This document shows, piece by piece, positions 12,781 to 24,624 of a DNA stretch of 64,000 nt (the first letter of the stretch is position 1; every line of letters starts with the position of its first letter). Position numbers and translations under genes: made by a program. The stretch lies in contig CAKKTI010000006.1 in NCBI GenBank assembly GCA_920105805.1, positions 1-64,000 of the forward strand, given 5' to 3'. The notes beneath the pieces were generated by a model that was not told the origin of the DNA, searched no databases, and saw nothing but the letters and a program-made list of their open reading frames with translations. The DNA is from Condylostoma magnum. Its lineage: Eukaryota; Ciliophora; Heterotrichea; Heterotrichida; Condylostomatidae.

Positions 12781-13590
12781 TTATACTATGTTGCAGGCGC
12801 ACACTTGCTCTGATTGCTGATTTCTTAAGGATCTAATCATGGATGATTAATTTAATCCTATTCCCGAGATGATTTATTATTAGAATTATTGCTTTACCTT
12901 GCGATGGCAGTCGTTGCAGGTTATATTCCAGAGCTGTGTAATTGGAATATTGTTTTAAGTATCTTCTAAAGTTTGTTATATTAGACCCTCTTGCTATTTT
13001 GTTTAAATATGCAGTTCTTTTAATTCTTGATTATTTATTTCTTTTTAGTATTGTAGTTCTTGTAGAAGATTTTGCATTGTCTCAATTTAATTACTTAGTT
13101 ACTAGACTTAATCATCTAATTAGTTTTAAGTGCCTTACAAGTTAACATTAATTTTCAGAGTTTAATTAAGCTGTTATTTCAACTTCTCAGAAACATCTGT
13201 TTCAATTTCCTTTTTTAGATCAACTGTAAGCTTTAGATTTTAAGCTGTTTGATCTACATTATTGATATCACACTAATAGTCCTGCTATTGTTATTATTAT
13301 CACTTTAATTAATCAAATAATTGAGACATCTACTCCTTTTAGTCTAAAAGTACATTTTACTTTATACTCTCTTTTAAACAGTTAGAGCATTTCATAAGGT
13401 TATCATTTTCAAGATCATTGCACATATGTTAATTGCACACTTCTTCACTACAAAACTAACATATAACCTTTTTAATATTTAATCCAAACTTTTTCTTGCA
13501 TATATTACAATTTTATCTAAATTCTTACTCATATTCTTCGAATAATTGCGCAGAATTATTACGCTCTCTTTATTAGGCAATACTTTCCAT
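12781..13590 (-). CDS. FYVE-like zinc-finger coiled-coil protein
   Basis: About 269 residues. Near the N-terminus is a Cys-pair cluster: CNICKKKFGLNIKKVICQFC, then EEVCNQHMC, then MKCSNC. The spacing resembles a FYVE/RING-like zinc finger, but the basic R(R/K)HHCR lipid-binding patch of true FYVE domains is absent. The rest is a long Gln-rich coiled coil. The stop is UAA at 12781-12783, with a second in-frame UAA 9 bp further; the next gene starts 13 bp away on the same strand. Membrane or scaffold binding is only an inference. Confidence 0.7.
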
Positions 13591-13788
13591 TTTTATTAGA
13601 TTGGTATACAACTAAAATATGTTAATCCCTTAAGAGATTTGTATGGCAATTAATTATTGTTATATTAAAAGCTAGTATATTTTACATGGTAACAACTCTT
13701 TGCATTTAAAATCTTAATTAGTTCTTCTTATAAACTTACTCATTACACATAGCTTTAGTATGCTCAACTGTATATAAATTCTAAGAAA

Positions 13789-14943
13789 ATGTTTATCTTT
13801 TTACTATTGCCTTCAAATTCTTTTTTCTGCAGTTAGATTACAATAAGTTCCGATACAGACAATATAGGAGACATAGTTTAATCAGGTGAAGTATAACGTA
13901 ACTTTTACTCAGCTGACTGAATAGGCCTTACTCCTAATAAGCACATCTCTCCATACATATCTGAATTCTACCTCTATATCAACTAATTAGAGTATATAGG
14001 TCCTGATCTTACCATCTAAGAATGACACTCATCAGACGAGAATTAAAGTTTTGATCACAAATGAGTTCGAACCTATATAGAAGAAGATGAAGAAACTTCA
14101 GGATGGTTAAAAGAAGTCAAAGTGTACCGTGTTAAGTAAAGCTGTTATAATAAATAAGGCGGTGCCTAAATATAATCAAATGCTACCTTTGCAGCCTCAA
14201 GTTGCTATCCTATTACAATAAACTGGTTTAAGGATTGCGGACAGCCAGACGTAAGAAGAGATTCATTGATGGTTGGATTGACTTAAAATGGATAAGAAGT
14301 AGTGAGGGATGGTATGCCTACTCTTGCTTTTGATGATAATTTAAGATCTGAGTATTATGTTATATCAGACAATGAAGATTCGACACAGTTTTGGATATAC
14401 ATGAGTGATCCTAGTATAAGTACATATATAAGACCTCCTTATGTGCTAACTGATCATGAGGTGTTGTATCCTGCTATTAGCGGCACTGCGGCCAGAGGAG
14501 GTTGACTAGATAGATAGCCTTTGATGCTTTAGGTTGATTGGAATTGCATTAAGAAGCTAGGGAAGAAAGAAAAAGCTATTTTGGTTATTGAATAGCCATA
14601 TTTTCATGACATTGAGATTTATGTATAGAAGAAGTGTGGGACTACAGCTTATATTAGAAAACCTTTTACTATACCTTGGAGGGGAATTTTCTATTATTCT
14701 ATCATTGGAGGAATTATTTGGATTATTGGATATGCCGTATATCAAATGAAATTAGGGTAATAGGGAATCAATATTCTTCCTTATCCTGATACTATAAGGT
14801 ATTATAGGGATAAATTGGTTAATCAGTATTATGAGTGAAGGTATGCAAGACACTAGGAATAGATTTAATCAAATTTTTATGATGATGAAGATGACGATGG
14901 AAAAACGGGGCTGAATGTTCACACAATTTATGGGTCTATTTAA
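13789..14943 (+). CDS. Type I single-pass membrane protein
   Basis: 384 residues. The N-terminus is hydrophobic and signal-like (MFIFLLLPSNSFFCS). A Cys-containing luminal domain of about 270 residues follows, then one TM segment (GIFYYSIIGGIIWIIGYAVY) and an acidic cytosolic tail with ILPYPDTIRYYRDKL. The architecture resembles mannose-6-phosphate-receptor-homology proteins such as Atg27, whose tails carry a similar Leu-Pro-His element, but the resemblance is weak. UGA reads as Trp several times. The stop is UAA at 14941-14943. Confidence 0.7.
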
Positions 14944-15370
14944 TTATTAATAGTTATCTTGCATTTTATTGTTTATACAAAAGATTACTTATCTATCAGC
15001 ATTATTAAATTACAGTTTCCTAATACTATACCTTTCATACTTAATGCATTTCGTTAATTAAGAGTTTGATAGAAATATTACAAGCTAGATATAAATATCT
15101 AGTTATAAATAAAATTAAATTAGAGCAATATTATATATTCTTATACAATTTTGATTGAATTTTTAAAAATTAAATTGGTCCTCTATTGAATTATCTGAAT
15201 TATCATCTGATACACTATTAATTTCAAAATAATAAATAGCATATATAATCTCTAATATTGCAGTAAATTAACAATTTGTTTAGATAATTAAACGCTTTTT
15301 CCCTCATATTAAATTTGAACTTTTTTTATTTTTCCAAGTTTAAAATTCTAGAAAATCTATAAAAAATATA
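14944..15370. other. AT-rich spacer with a possible minus-strand reading
   Basis: On the minus strand, roughly 15,163-15,340, there is a coding-like reading ending YYFEINSVSDDNSDNSIEDQ then FNF and UAA. It has no clear start and upstream it runs antisense to the J-protein gene, so I do not call a gene. The rest is AT-rich with nothing recognised. Confidence 0.3.
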
Positions 15371-15733
15371 ATGTATTACTATTATCTAAAGATTCTTGGA
15401 TTAAACCCATCTCCAAGCAGGTAGGAAATTAAGCAACGATACCACTAATTAGCAAAGAGATACCATCCTGACAAATAATCAGGCTCCTCAACAAAATTTA
15501 AATAGATCAATATAGCTTACCAAAGTCTGATGAAATCATTAGAAAATGAAATTCCAATAAGTGACTTATTTACTAAGTAGGAGGTAAACGAAATGAAAAC
15601 ATTTGAAGCTAATATTGAAGATATCTTTGCAGATCTTAGAGCTCCAATGAAACGCCCAAGGAAAGATAGCTTTAACAACGAAAAAATTAAATCAGCAAAT
15701 ATTTTAGATCTTGTAAGTATGATTTTAAAGTGA
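15371..15733 (+). CDS. DnaJ (Hsp40) J-domain protein, short
   Basis: 120 residues starting MYYYYLKILGLNPSPSRQEI. A complete J domain follows with the HPD motif (AKRYHPDKQSG) and the expected helix IV (KFKQINIAYQSLM). No G/F or zinc-binding region follows; the C-terminus is a short charged tail, so this is a type III J protein that would stimulate an Hsp70 partner. The stop is taken as UGA 15731-15733. Just before it is GTAAGTATG, a canonical-looking splice donor; excising 18 nt to the next AG would still give UGA at once. Confidence 0.82.
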
Positions 15734-16121
15734 ATGTATTGGTTTGTTTTACATTATATTAAGTTTATATACCCCTATTTTGTTCATTTAGAAAATTTAC
15801 TTTTGAGGTATTGACCATTAATCTAATTTGATATTACAAAAGACAATCTAAATTTAGACTATAACAGAACTTTATCTATCAAATTCTCAATATAATATTC
15901 ATCTTATTTCGGACTTGTATAAATAAAGACTCAAAATTTGGCAACAATGTTAAGATTTCTAGTAAAATAATAAAGAACACTATCAATCAAAGATATTAAC
16001 GTCTTAGGGGTTGCTTTAAGCCAGAATCTACATTTTCATATAATAAGGACACTCTAAATTATTTCATTAAAGTTAGAACTATATAAATCCTACTTTCTAA
16101 TTTGTTTAGCTTGTAAAAAAT
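15734..16121. other. Spacer with an unassigned minus-strand reading
   Basis: The minus strand reads as fairly plausible protein across most of this stretch (for example NIVAKFWVFIYTSPKQDEYY), but no in-frame ATG opens it and it runs into the J-protein gene antisense. The plus strand gives a more hydrophobic, less convincing reading. I call no gene. Confidence 0.25.
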
Positions 16122-17855
16122 ATGGATAATGAGATCGATGAACACATTACTTTTAGAGTAAAAGTAACAGATGAAGAGATAGTTATTTAGAAAATAGGTG
16201 AAATTAGACAAATTAAGGTTTATAGGTGCAATGGTTAAATAGAATTTAGTAAATATGATAATTTACTAACAGGCTTAAAATAAATATATGGAATAGTTGG
16301 CATAATCAGTTTGTGTGATAGCAAGTATTTTATTCTTATCACTAAGGCTACAATAATAGGAACTATCATAAATTTACCTATTTTAAGAATAGATAGAGTT
16401 TAATTAATACCATATAAAAAACTATAAAGGTCAAAATAAGATTAGAATTTAATTACACAAATCAAGTAATTATTTCAGGATTAAAGCTTTTATTTTTCTA
16501 ACAAATATAATTTAACTAGCAATTTACAAAAAACATTTGATATAGAACAAAATTAAAGTAGATAAATTGATAACAAATATTTTTGGAATAGTTATTTATG
16601 TAAAGATTTGATATCCTTAAAAGCTGATGATTTTATAATGCCTATAATAAGTGGTTATATTCAAATTAGCAGCTTTGAAATAAAAGATGTAGAATTATCT
16701 TATATTATTATTTCAAGGAAAGATCATCGTCGTTTAGGAACAAGATTTAACTCAAGAGGGTTAAACTTAGATGGAAATATAAGTAATTTTGTTGAAACAG
16801 AATAAATAATTTAAGTAAAATAGGGGGATCTATATTCTATTCACGCTTATGTTATTTTAAGAGGTTCAATACCATTAAAATGACAATAAAACTCTAGTTT
16901 ACGCTGAAATCCGAAACCAGTAATATTTAATCATAATTAATAGATTTAAAAAGCTTAAAAGGCGCATTTTATGGAGTTAATAGATGATTACGGATATGTT
17001 TAAGCTATCAATTTAATTAACAAAAAGGGCCATTAGAAAGAATTAGGAGATGCTTATTTGACTGTAGTTTAAAGCTTGAATTCAGAGAGAATTGGATATT
17101 TCTGATTTGATTTATATGGAACTTGTGCTAATAATTAATATCAGAATATAACATAATTACTGTAATAATAAGAGAGTAGAATTGATTAGTTTTAATACTT
17201 CAGGATGAATATATAGAATGGTTAATGATTTGAAGTAATATAGAAATAGTAGGGAGTCTTTAGAGTTAATTGTATAGATTGCATTGATAGAACAAACATA
17301 ATATAATCTATCATATCTAGAAATTGAACATAGAATATTTTAAGTTAATATAATGTTTGTTAATAGCCAGATATTTATTGTATTCAGAGATTTAATAAAG
17401 ACTTTGAAACTCTATTCACATAAGCTTGAATTAATACAGGAAATGTACTAAGTGAACTTTATACAGGATCTCCGGCGCTTAAACAAGACATAGTATAGTA
17501 TAATCAGAGGACTATTTAAGGAATATTGATAGATGCTAAATCTGCAATATAACGATATATATGCAATAATTTTACAGATGGTTAAAAGTAAAATCTAATT
17601 GATTTTGTACAAGGAAATCCACAAATTAGTCCATAATAAATAGTTATATGAAACAAATGATAAAAGGCTTTAAAAACTTGCCTTTTTATGGGACTATTAG
17701 GCTATTCAGCTTATTATTTAAGTAAAGACTAAGAGAATTGGCCAAAAGTTTCAATAATTTGGGCTACAAGTACTATTGGCTTTATAAAAGCAGTTTAAGC
17801 ATTTCCAAATTTTTTCATCGATCAGCCCATATTAGGTAATTATATTCAAATTTAA
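16122..17855 (+). CDS. SAC1-type phosphoinositide phosphatase
   Basis: 577 residues. The catalytic CX5R motif is intact in RVNCIDCIDRTNIIQS (Cys384). Upstream are the SAC1 landmarks RGSIPLKWQQ and FWFDLYGTC, with UGA-coded Trp at conserved sites. The C-terminus has two hydrophobic segments (LKTCLFMGLLGYSAYYL and VSIIWATSTIGFIKAV), as in ER/Golgi SAC1, which hydrolyses PI4P and keeps ER PI4P low. The frame is continuous and ends in tandem UAA UAA (17853-17858). The length is close to the family's usual 580-600. Confidence 0.93.
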
Positions 17856-18253
17856 TAATTTCTTAATACCAATCCTTTCATAAACTTTTCATTTTGTAAT
17901 AACAACTACCTATTTGAATTCATTTTAATCAGCCTATTGATACTTTCCATTATCAATCACCCACTATAAGTCATTATAAGTTTTGTAAAAGTTGAAAACT
18001 TTATTTATTTCCTGGGATAAATGTGTATACAATATTTAATTTGTATTGAATAGATAAGTTTATAATAAATTAGTTTTAATCAATCAAAAATTCAAACTTA
18101 ATGTAACTTACGATCTCTATCTTCTTTATCATTATTATAATCATCTTTTCCCTATGTTCTGAAATTTATACTTATGATGAATGTATTCTTTATATAAAAC
18201 CTAATTAACTATTTCTTTGATCTGTGTAAATTTTCAAATTAAATTAATTTAAA
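17856..18253. other. AT-rich spacer
   Basis: About 400 bp between SAC1 and the second phosphatase. Short minus-strand readings around 18,080-18,200 are hydrophilic but have no start, no motif and no consistent frame. I recognise nothing. Confidence 0.35.
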
Positions 18254-19636
18254 ATGTCAACAAAGCTCTCAGATATATCTATAAGAAGGGGTTTTAAATC
18301 TAATTTATCAAATAACCTTACAATAGATTTACCAGAAAACACATTGTAATAACCTCAGTTTACTAGTACAAGAAATTCTCCCTAATCCTACTTCTCAAAA
18401 CTAAGCTAGCAATCATAACCTAAAATAAACTCGCCTATAGCAAGAAACTACAATATTTTTTCCTTTAACAAGCCAATAGCACTTTAATCCATATAATCAG
18501 TAAAGAATCTAACAAGACCTCCCATAGCTAACATTTAATAACAGACTCCATCAAATTATATACGATAGAATAAAAGCTAAAGATGAATATAGCCCAGAGC
18601 ATATTCTAATAAGTCACTAGATTAATCTAGAAACTCCTCCAATACTCCAACTAAGCAAAAAATATTACCCCCCTAAACATAGTAAATTATAAGAAAAAAC
18701 TCAATAGGAATTATTTAGTAAGACACATCAAGAGTAAGACAATCTGTAAATTTAACTAGACAAGCTTAATTATCTTAGTACAGGCCTACAAATGATTCAC
18801 TTCAACGTATAAACAGACCAATTTTATAAAATGATTCATCACCATAATTAAGATAAGTAGTATCTTAGGTTATTCCATCTTAATAAGGGGAACAAGCTTA
18901 TAATAATCATCTTTCGTAAACATTCCAGGCTATGAAAATTATTTAAAGCTTACCTTAACTTGACTCCTAAACAATCCGTTAAAAGATGTTATACTTACCA
19001 AAACGTTAAGGGTATGAGAATAAAAAGACTGTAATTTTCGACCTTGATGAAACTTTAGTACATTGTGTAGGAAATTCAGAGTAAGGTTAAGTCTCTATCA
19101 GTATAAATTTTCCATCAGGAGAGACTATGCAAGCTGGAATCAATATAAGACCCTTTGTGAAAGAGTGCCTTATATCAGCTAATAGTAATTATGAGGTGAT
19201 AGTATTTACAGCAAGTCATTAATGCTATGCAGATCAAGTTCTGAACTATATAGATCCAACTGGTTAACTAATTCATCATCGATTATATAGAGACAACTGT
19301 ATACTGGTAGATGGAGTATTTGTAAAAGATTTAAGGATTTTATACAATAGAAGGATTGAAGATATAGTTATTGTTGATAACGCTGCATATAGTTTTGCTT
19401 ATTAGTTAGAAAACGGAATTCCTATTATATCATGATTTAACGATCCTGATGACAGAGAACTATATTCACTAATTGATTATCTAAAAACATTAGCAAAGGA
19501 AAGTGATATACGAGAGTTGAATAGATAAACTTTTCATCTTGATACATTTTATACCGATTATATACGAGATTATCTTGGGAATAAGAAAGACAAGGAAAAT
19601 CAGCCTGTGGATAATAAAAAAGGATAGGTAGTATAA
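18254..19636 (+). CDS. SCP/NLI-interacting-factor-type phosphatase, second paralogue
   Basis: 460 residues, the same plan as the protein at 5,751-7,118: a disordered Ser/Gln/Asn-rich N-terminus of about 250 residues, then a full FCP/SCP domain ([64 protein letters not shown]). The Trp of ISWF is UGA here and UGG in the paralogue, direct internal evidence for UGA = Trp. I place the stop at the first of two tandem UAA codons (19634-19639), 22 bp from the convergent gene's stop. Later UAA codons up to 19,675 are possible. Confidence 0.88.
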
Positions 19637-19658
19637 TAAATTAACGATTAAGATATAA

Positions 19659-21176
19659 TTAAATACTATCTTTAAAAATATTATCTAAAATGTATTTGAA
19701 GCCTCTATAATAGTTGAATGTTTCATCATTATCTGCACATTCGATCTAAAAAACTGTCAGGGGCTCTGAAAAATCAGGTGTTTTTACTTAAAACTCCACC
19801 TTATTTTATTAGTTTTGTTTTACATATGTTAGTTAACTTAAATCAATAGAACCTTAAATTTCCATAGTATATAAATCTCGTCATTCAAAGTGAAAAGTTT
19901 GGTTTTTTAATGAATAAGTTTCTTCATTTGGAACTAATGAGCAAATATAATTATTAGTTTTATTATTCGTATATAGCTTAAGAACTCTTGGGGAAATCAT
20001 AAAGCATAGTCATTTTTCTTATTATGTTCATAGCTTTTCATTTCTTAATGGAGGAGTATTGCTTTTAAATCTTAACTATGATAAACTAAGCTATTTGCCA
20101 ATTTTATTTTAGTCGTTGATATTTTCCATTCACATTTATTATTTTTCCTATTCTTAATCAGAAGTTATTGGAGAATTTTATCTTGTAATTTCTTATGATT
20201 TTGTAGATTTATGTATATCAGAAAATGATTCCTAAGGCTTGCTGATGCTTTCATTTAAATATGAGCTCATTGAATATGAAAGACTTGGAGACTCAATGGT
20301 AAAAATTGAACTAGAGCTAACAATAGGGCTTAATTCAAGGGCATCTTATTAAAATGTATTCACATAATCTCTAAACTATAGTTAGTAAAGCTCTATTTTT
20401 CTTATTTTTACATCTTATAACACATGATGGATTATAAACAGTTAATATGCTAAAAAGCTGAGTGTTATACTTTAAAAACAATCATCAGCTGTAATAATTG
20501 AAGGAATACTATTCAATTTTAAATAATGAAGCATTATATTCTAATTAGCATTCAATTCTACTTAATTTTTCGGAGATCTGTATACCTTTCTTAAATTTAT
20601 AGTTTTCATGCCATAATTATTCAGAATACAGCAGATATAAGTGCAGTTGCTAAAATCTTATACTAAGGTTCTATGAGGAGCTGATAATGTGCTTGGTTAT
20701 AGTCTCATGTTGTATTATATCAAAGTCTTTTAAAATCAGTTTAAAATTTATCTTATTTTAGGTTTTAATGGGAGAAAAATGAATGCATCGTATATAAGGG
20801 AAATCAGTTATCAACAGGCATTCAATTTTCCTTGTATAATCTACTAAGAAGTAGGCAAATTACTCTAGTTCTGTAACCTCTATTTAAGGACATATAAAAT
20901 CTACTCAATGTTATTAATATAGGCTGTTCTTGTTACTGCCTTTTGCTATAATTTTGTGAATACTATAGTTGGATCTAAACATTAAATGATTCTAGTTATA
21001 AAAATTCCTGATCTGCATAAATCCGGTACTTATTTTTCACTAACCTTTTGTTATGATTGTAGTGAGTTTATTCAGTTTAATAGTATCTTTTGCTTTGATT
21101 TAGATATCTGGTGATTAATTTGTGTATAGCTTCGTTAAGTCACTTATCTTATTGGAGAAATTTATCTGGAAAACAT
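19659..21176 (-). CDS. Calponin-homology-type domain protein
   Basis: 505 residues. An N-terminal region of about 130 residues looks like a calponin-homology fold: LLNWINSLQSQQKVSEKQVP then DLCRSGIFITRIIQCLDPTI and a closing helix. A central Ser/Gln-rich linker and a beta-rich C-terminal part (YSLKNQTFHFEWRDLYTMEI) follow. CH domains bind actin or microtubules, so a cytoskeletal role is likely by inference. The plus strand also gives long open readings here, but with much poorer composition. The stop is UAA at 19659-19661, convergent with the phosphatase. Confidence 0.72.
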
Positions 21177-21631
21177 TTTTAGTATAATGATAATATGTTT
21201 AAGGCAATTGAAAGCATAAAAGTAAGTAATGGTAAAGGATTATATAATATAACTTAAAATAGCTTCTCTTTACTATAGCATATCAAATATATTTATTATT
21301 GGATGCTTAGTCATAATACTAGAAGCTTACTGTATTTGTAAGATTACTTAGGGAAATATATAAATTATTTATTGTGTTAGTTATTCCTATTATTACTCTT
21401 AATGCCAGATACATTGTATAATTTAGGAATTGATTAAGTATTATATAATACTTTGCTATTGTTTAACAATAGGTTTTATTACAAAGTTTAATATTTTAAT
21501 CTTATTTAAATAAGAGGAAATGAGTATCAAATTTCATTATTTAATGAAAATATAACATTTTTAAGTTTAATTTGATAAACAATAAGTAATTCACCTATAA
21601 TAATATTTTTTATTTACAATTAAATATTAGA
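21177..21631. other. AT-rich spacer
   Basis: About 450 bp separating the divergent CH-domain gene and the small plus-strand gene. It is very AT-rich and no coding or RNA signal is recognised. Confidence 0.4.
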
Positions 21632-21835
21632 ATGACAATTTTTTAAGTATCTGTTTAAGCAATTAGAATTAATGATTTAAGTCTCTAAGATAAAGAAAGT
21701 CTTAATTTACAACTTATGGTTAATTAGTATAATAGGAATTACAAAAAATAATAAACAAAATTAATCTTTTTTATCCCCAAATAAAACAATTATGAATAAT
21801 TCATTACTGAAAGCTAAAAGTTCATTTTAATCTAA
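21632..21835 (+). CDS. Small hypothetical protein
   Basis: 67 codons, MTILQVSVQAIRINDLSLQD and onward, hydrophilic with balanced charge, ending at UAA 21833-21835. The F-box gene ATG follows 16 bp later on the same strand, the same tight spacing as other tandem pairs in this window, which mildly supports it. No family is recognised. Confidence 0.4.
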
Positions 21836-21851
21836 ATTTCTATATATTAAA

Positions 21852-22916
21852 ATGGAAAATTGCTTATAAAGAATAGGTTTGCTAGAACTAATATTTAGCT
21901 TTTTGCAACTTAAAGATATCTTCAACTTTACAATAACTTCTAAAAGTATTTACAGATTAGGATCTAATAATCTCCTATGGAAATTTAAATTTTAATAAGG
22001 GTTTGACAAAGTTTTTGTTTTAGACTTTAAAAGGGACAATTATTACAAGTATTATCTTATTTGTTTTAAAAAGTTTGTAAACAATCAAAGATTCTGCTTT
22101 AATTATGATTTTATTTACTGTGTTTCATTTATAACAAAGTTTGAAGATTAATAAAGTAAAAGTATAATTTAACAATTAAGCAATCCTATTTTAGATAGTA
22201 TTCATCTTATAAAACTAGCAATTGTAGCTTTACCAAATATTAATTACTTAATAGAAACTAGTCACTTATTCTAATGTAATATGTTAATAATTGATACTGA
22301 TTTAGAAAATTGAGAATAAGATTTAAAGCTTATAGAAAAAATTGTTCTTGATTATAATTTAACAAATACTATAATACTCAAAAAAGCGTGATAAAATATA
22401 GGTAATTTAAAATAATTAAAAAATTTAGGAGTTTTAATATGAGAGGTTTAATAGTTTGATCTTTCTACAATTAACGAAATATTATAAATTGTTATATATA
22501 CAAGCTAAAAGTATAGAAATTTAGACGAAGACTCTTATCAGCATCCAATGCACAAATATCCTACTCATAGAACATGCCAAATAGTTTAGTTAAATTAGAA
22601 AAAGAGTGAAATATATATCTTTATGCCCTTAAACTATTTATTGAATTGTAATAAAGCTTTTTATCTTAGCATTACTATAAAGCTTTAAAATTCCTGTTTT
22701 ATTATATAGGAAGAGGGATAATTAGTATTAGATTGCTTTTTTAGTTCGCATTATAAATCAAGCGGTGTATATTTACCTAAACTTCAATATTATAATTAGG
22801 ATGTTTATTGTAATATTATATATCTCAATGCATAAGTTACAAAAATTAATAAGTATTTGATAGCTGCTTTTGTATATTGAAATAACTTATAATATAACAC
22901 TATAATACTTAATTAA
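21852..22916 (+). CDS. F-box protein
   Basis: About 354 residues. The N-terminus matches an F-box: LLELIFSFLQLKDIFNFTIT then SKSIYRL and LLWKFKF. F-box proteins link substrates to Skp1-cullin E3 ligases. The remainder has repeating Leu/Ile/Asn-rich strands that could be degenerate leucine-rich repeats (NIGNLKQLKNLGVLIW). Many UAA/UAG read as Gln. The stop is placed at UAA 22914-22916 where coding character fades; the true end is uncertain by some tens of codons. Confidence 0.65.
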
Positions 22917-23659
22917 TGTTAAAGGATCAATTTACTTGCTAGAATTCTCATTAGACATTTCAGTAAATATTTATATAAATAGCATTTTATAGAAATAAAT
23001 TATATCAGGTAATTAAATTAGGCAGGAGTGGTAATATGTTACCTTCTATACATTCATTTGAGAATATTATCTAATTAGCTATGAAAATAATCTAACAAAT
23101 CTTCTATATTTGGAAATACAGTAAATCATATATACTTTAGTGGAATAATAAAATCTGATAACTTATTATATTTGATGTGCTAGCTCTATAAAATATATTT
23201 TACATAAGTAATTTCCTAGTAAAATTCATTACAAAAACGGTATGTTGAGTACTAGATTTAAATAAAAATTCAAAACGTGTATCATTTATAATAGATAATA
23301 TACTAGCATTATACCTATTCCCAAGATAAAGCAAATACATATCTTTAAGTTATTGGAAATCTTTGATAATGAAACCTTTGACGTTATATTTTAGCCCAAT
23401 TTGTAATATCCAATTTTACTAATGAGATAGCAGATGTAAATATAGAAAAAGTATAGTATATGCGAAATAATTAAATTAAATATAGTAACAGAAATATCCA
23501 ATCAACAAATCCATTTAGTTTTCAATCGAAGAATATTCTAGTATAATTCATTAAATTTATCATAAAACAATTTAACTAGATTATTTCTATCTAATCCTCA
23601 ATTTAATACAACAAACAAGGAATAAATTATAACAACTATTTTCATTTAAAACTAAATTA
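22917..23659. other. AT-rich stretch with a possible minus-strand reading
   Basis: Between the F-box gene and the cathepsin gene. A minus-strand reading roughly between 23,450 and 23,030 (FIIKDFQQLKDMYLLYLGNR and onward) looks like leucine-rich-repeat protein, but start, end and frame are unclear. I leave it uncalled. Confidence 0.25.
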
Positions 23660-24580
23660 TTAAAGAGATTTTGTATCAGGCATTCCAGCAATAGCTAATC
23701 CGCTAATCTCACATTGATCAGCATATATATAGAAATATCCATCAATACCCCAATCTGATCCCCAACTATTAGCAACAATCCAATATATCCTTCCTTTTTC
23801 TTTTCCCCATCCTACAATTTTGATAGAGTGCCCTCCTAGTTATTGTCCAGTCTTATGCTCATATATTCCTTCCTTATATGACATAAAGTCTTAATAGATT
23901 ATCATAGCTGACTGAACAGGCCCATGTACATAAACTTCTTACATAATAGCCTGAGGATCTTCATAGTGATAATAATCAAGTGCTTTATAGAAAACATCCT
24001 TCTAATCAGTCCCAGTGCAATTATCTCCAGGACAACTTCCCGTCTCTCCTTATCCCGAGGTATAAGGAACGCAAGAATCAGTAGGAATCCCCTTCTCAAT
24101 TGCATACGACCATGCTAGATCCATATACCCTCCTTAGCATCCACTATTGTCTGTGTCACACGATACCAAAAACTAAGGTGATAAGATAACATCAATTCCT
24201 CCATCAATACAAAATCTGTCACTTAGAGTTTCAGCGGTTCCAAAAGCCCAGCAAGATCCGCAATGCAATTAGTTCATTATGGGATGTACACAACCTGGCC
24301 ATTGCTTTCTAGAATCAAAGGTATCTGGCACTTATACACTTGGATCAGCTTTAACAACCTTAATTATTTCGGGAAAAGGAGTAATAACTGTTCCAGTTAA
24401 ATTTCTAGCCTAGGCGACTGTCATATCCCCTACCCAATCCTTGGAAGCTTTCCAACCTCCACTGTTATTTATACTATCAACCATCTCCTATGAAACCACC
24501 TCCTCATAATCTCTAAGATTCTAGGGAGCAGATGCGTTCAAAACTACGAAAACCAAAGCAAAAATAATCACTTTTTACAT
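23660..24580 (-). CDS. Cathepsin B-like papain-family cysteine protease
   Basis: 306 residues: signal peptide ([17 protein letters not shown]), propeptide of about 85 residues including [17 protein letters not shown], then the mature enzyme. Active-site landmarks are [20 protein letters not shown] (oxyanion Gln and catalytic Cys), [11 protein letters not shown] (His) and NSWGSDWG (Asn). [10 protein letters not shown] with the later [10 protein letters not shown] matches the cathepsin B branch; the occluding loop is short, as in many protist forms. It is expected in lysosomes or food vacuoles. The stop is UAA at 23660-23662. It diverges from the EB1 gene with 44 bp between the ATGs. Confidence 0.93.
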
Positions 24581-24624
24581 ATTTTTGTCACCAACAATAA
24601 ATGTCGTAAGGAGATACCATTGGC

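Noticed and set aside
15716-15733. An 18-nt intron (GTAAGT...AAG) at the end of the J-protein gene
   Set aside because: Removing it does not change the reading or rescue any domain; the next codon is UGA either way.
19690-21200. A plus-strand reading from ATG 19690 with many hydrophobic segments
   Set aside because: It is the shadow of the CH-domain gene on the minus strand, which has far better composition, an ATG, domain blocks and a stop at the expected convergent distance.
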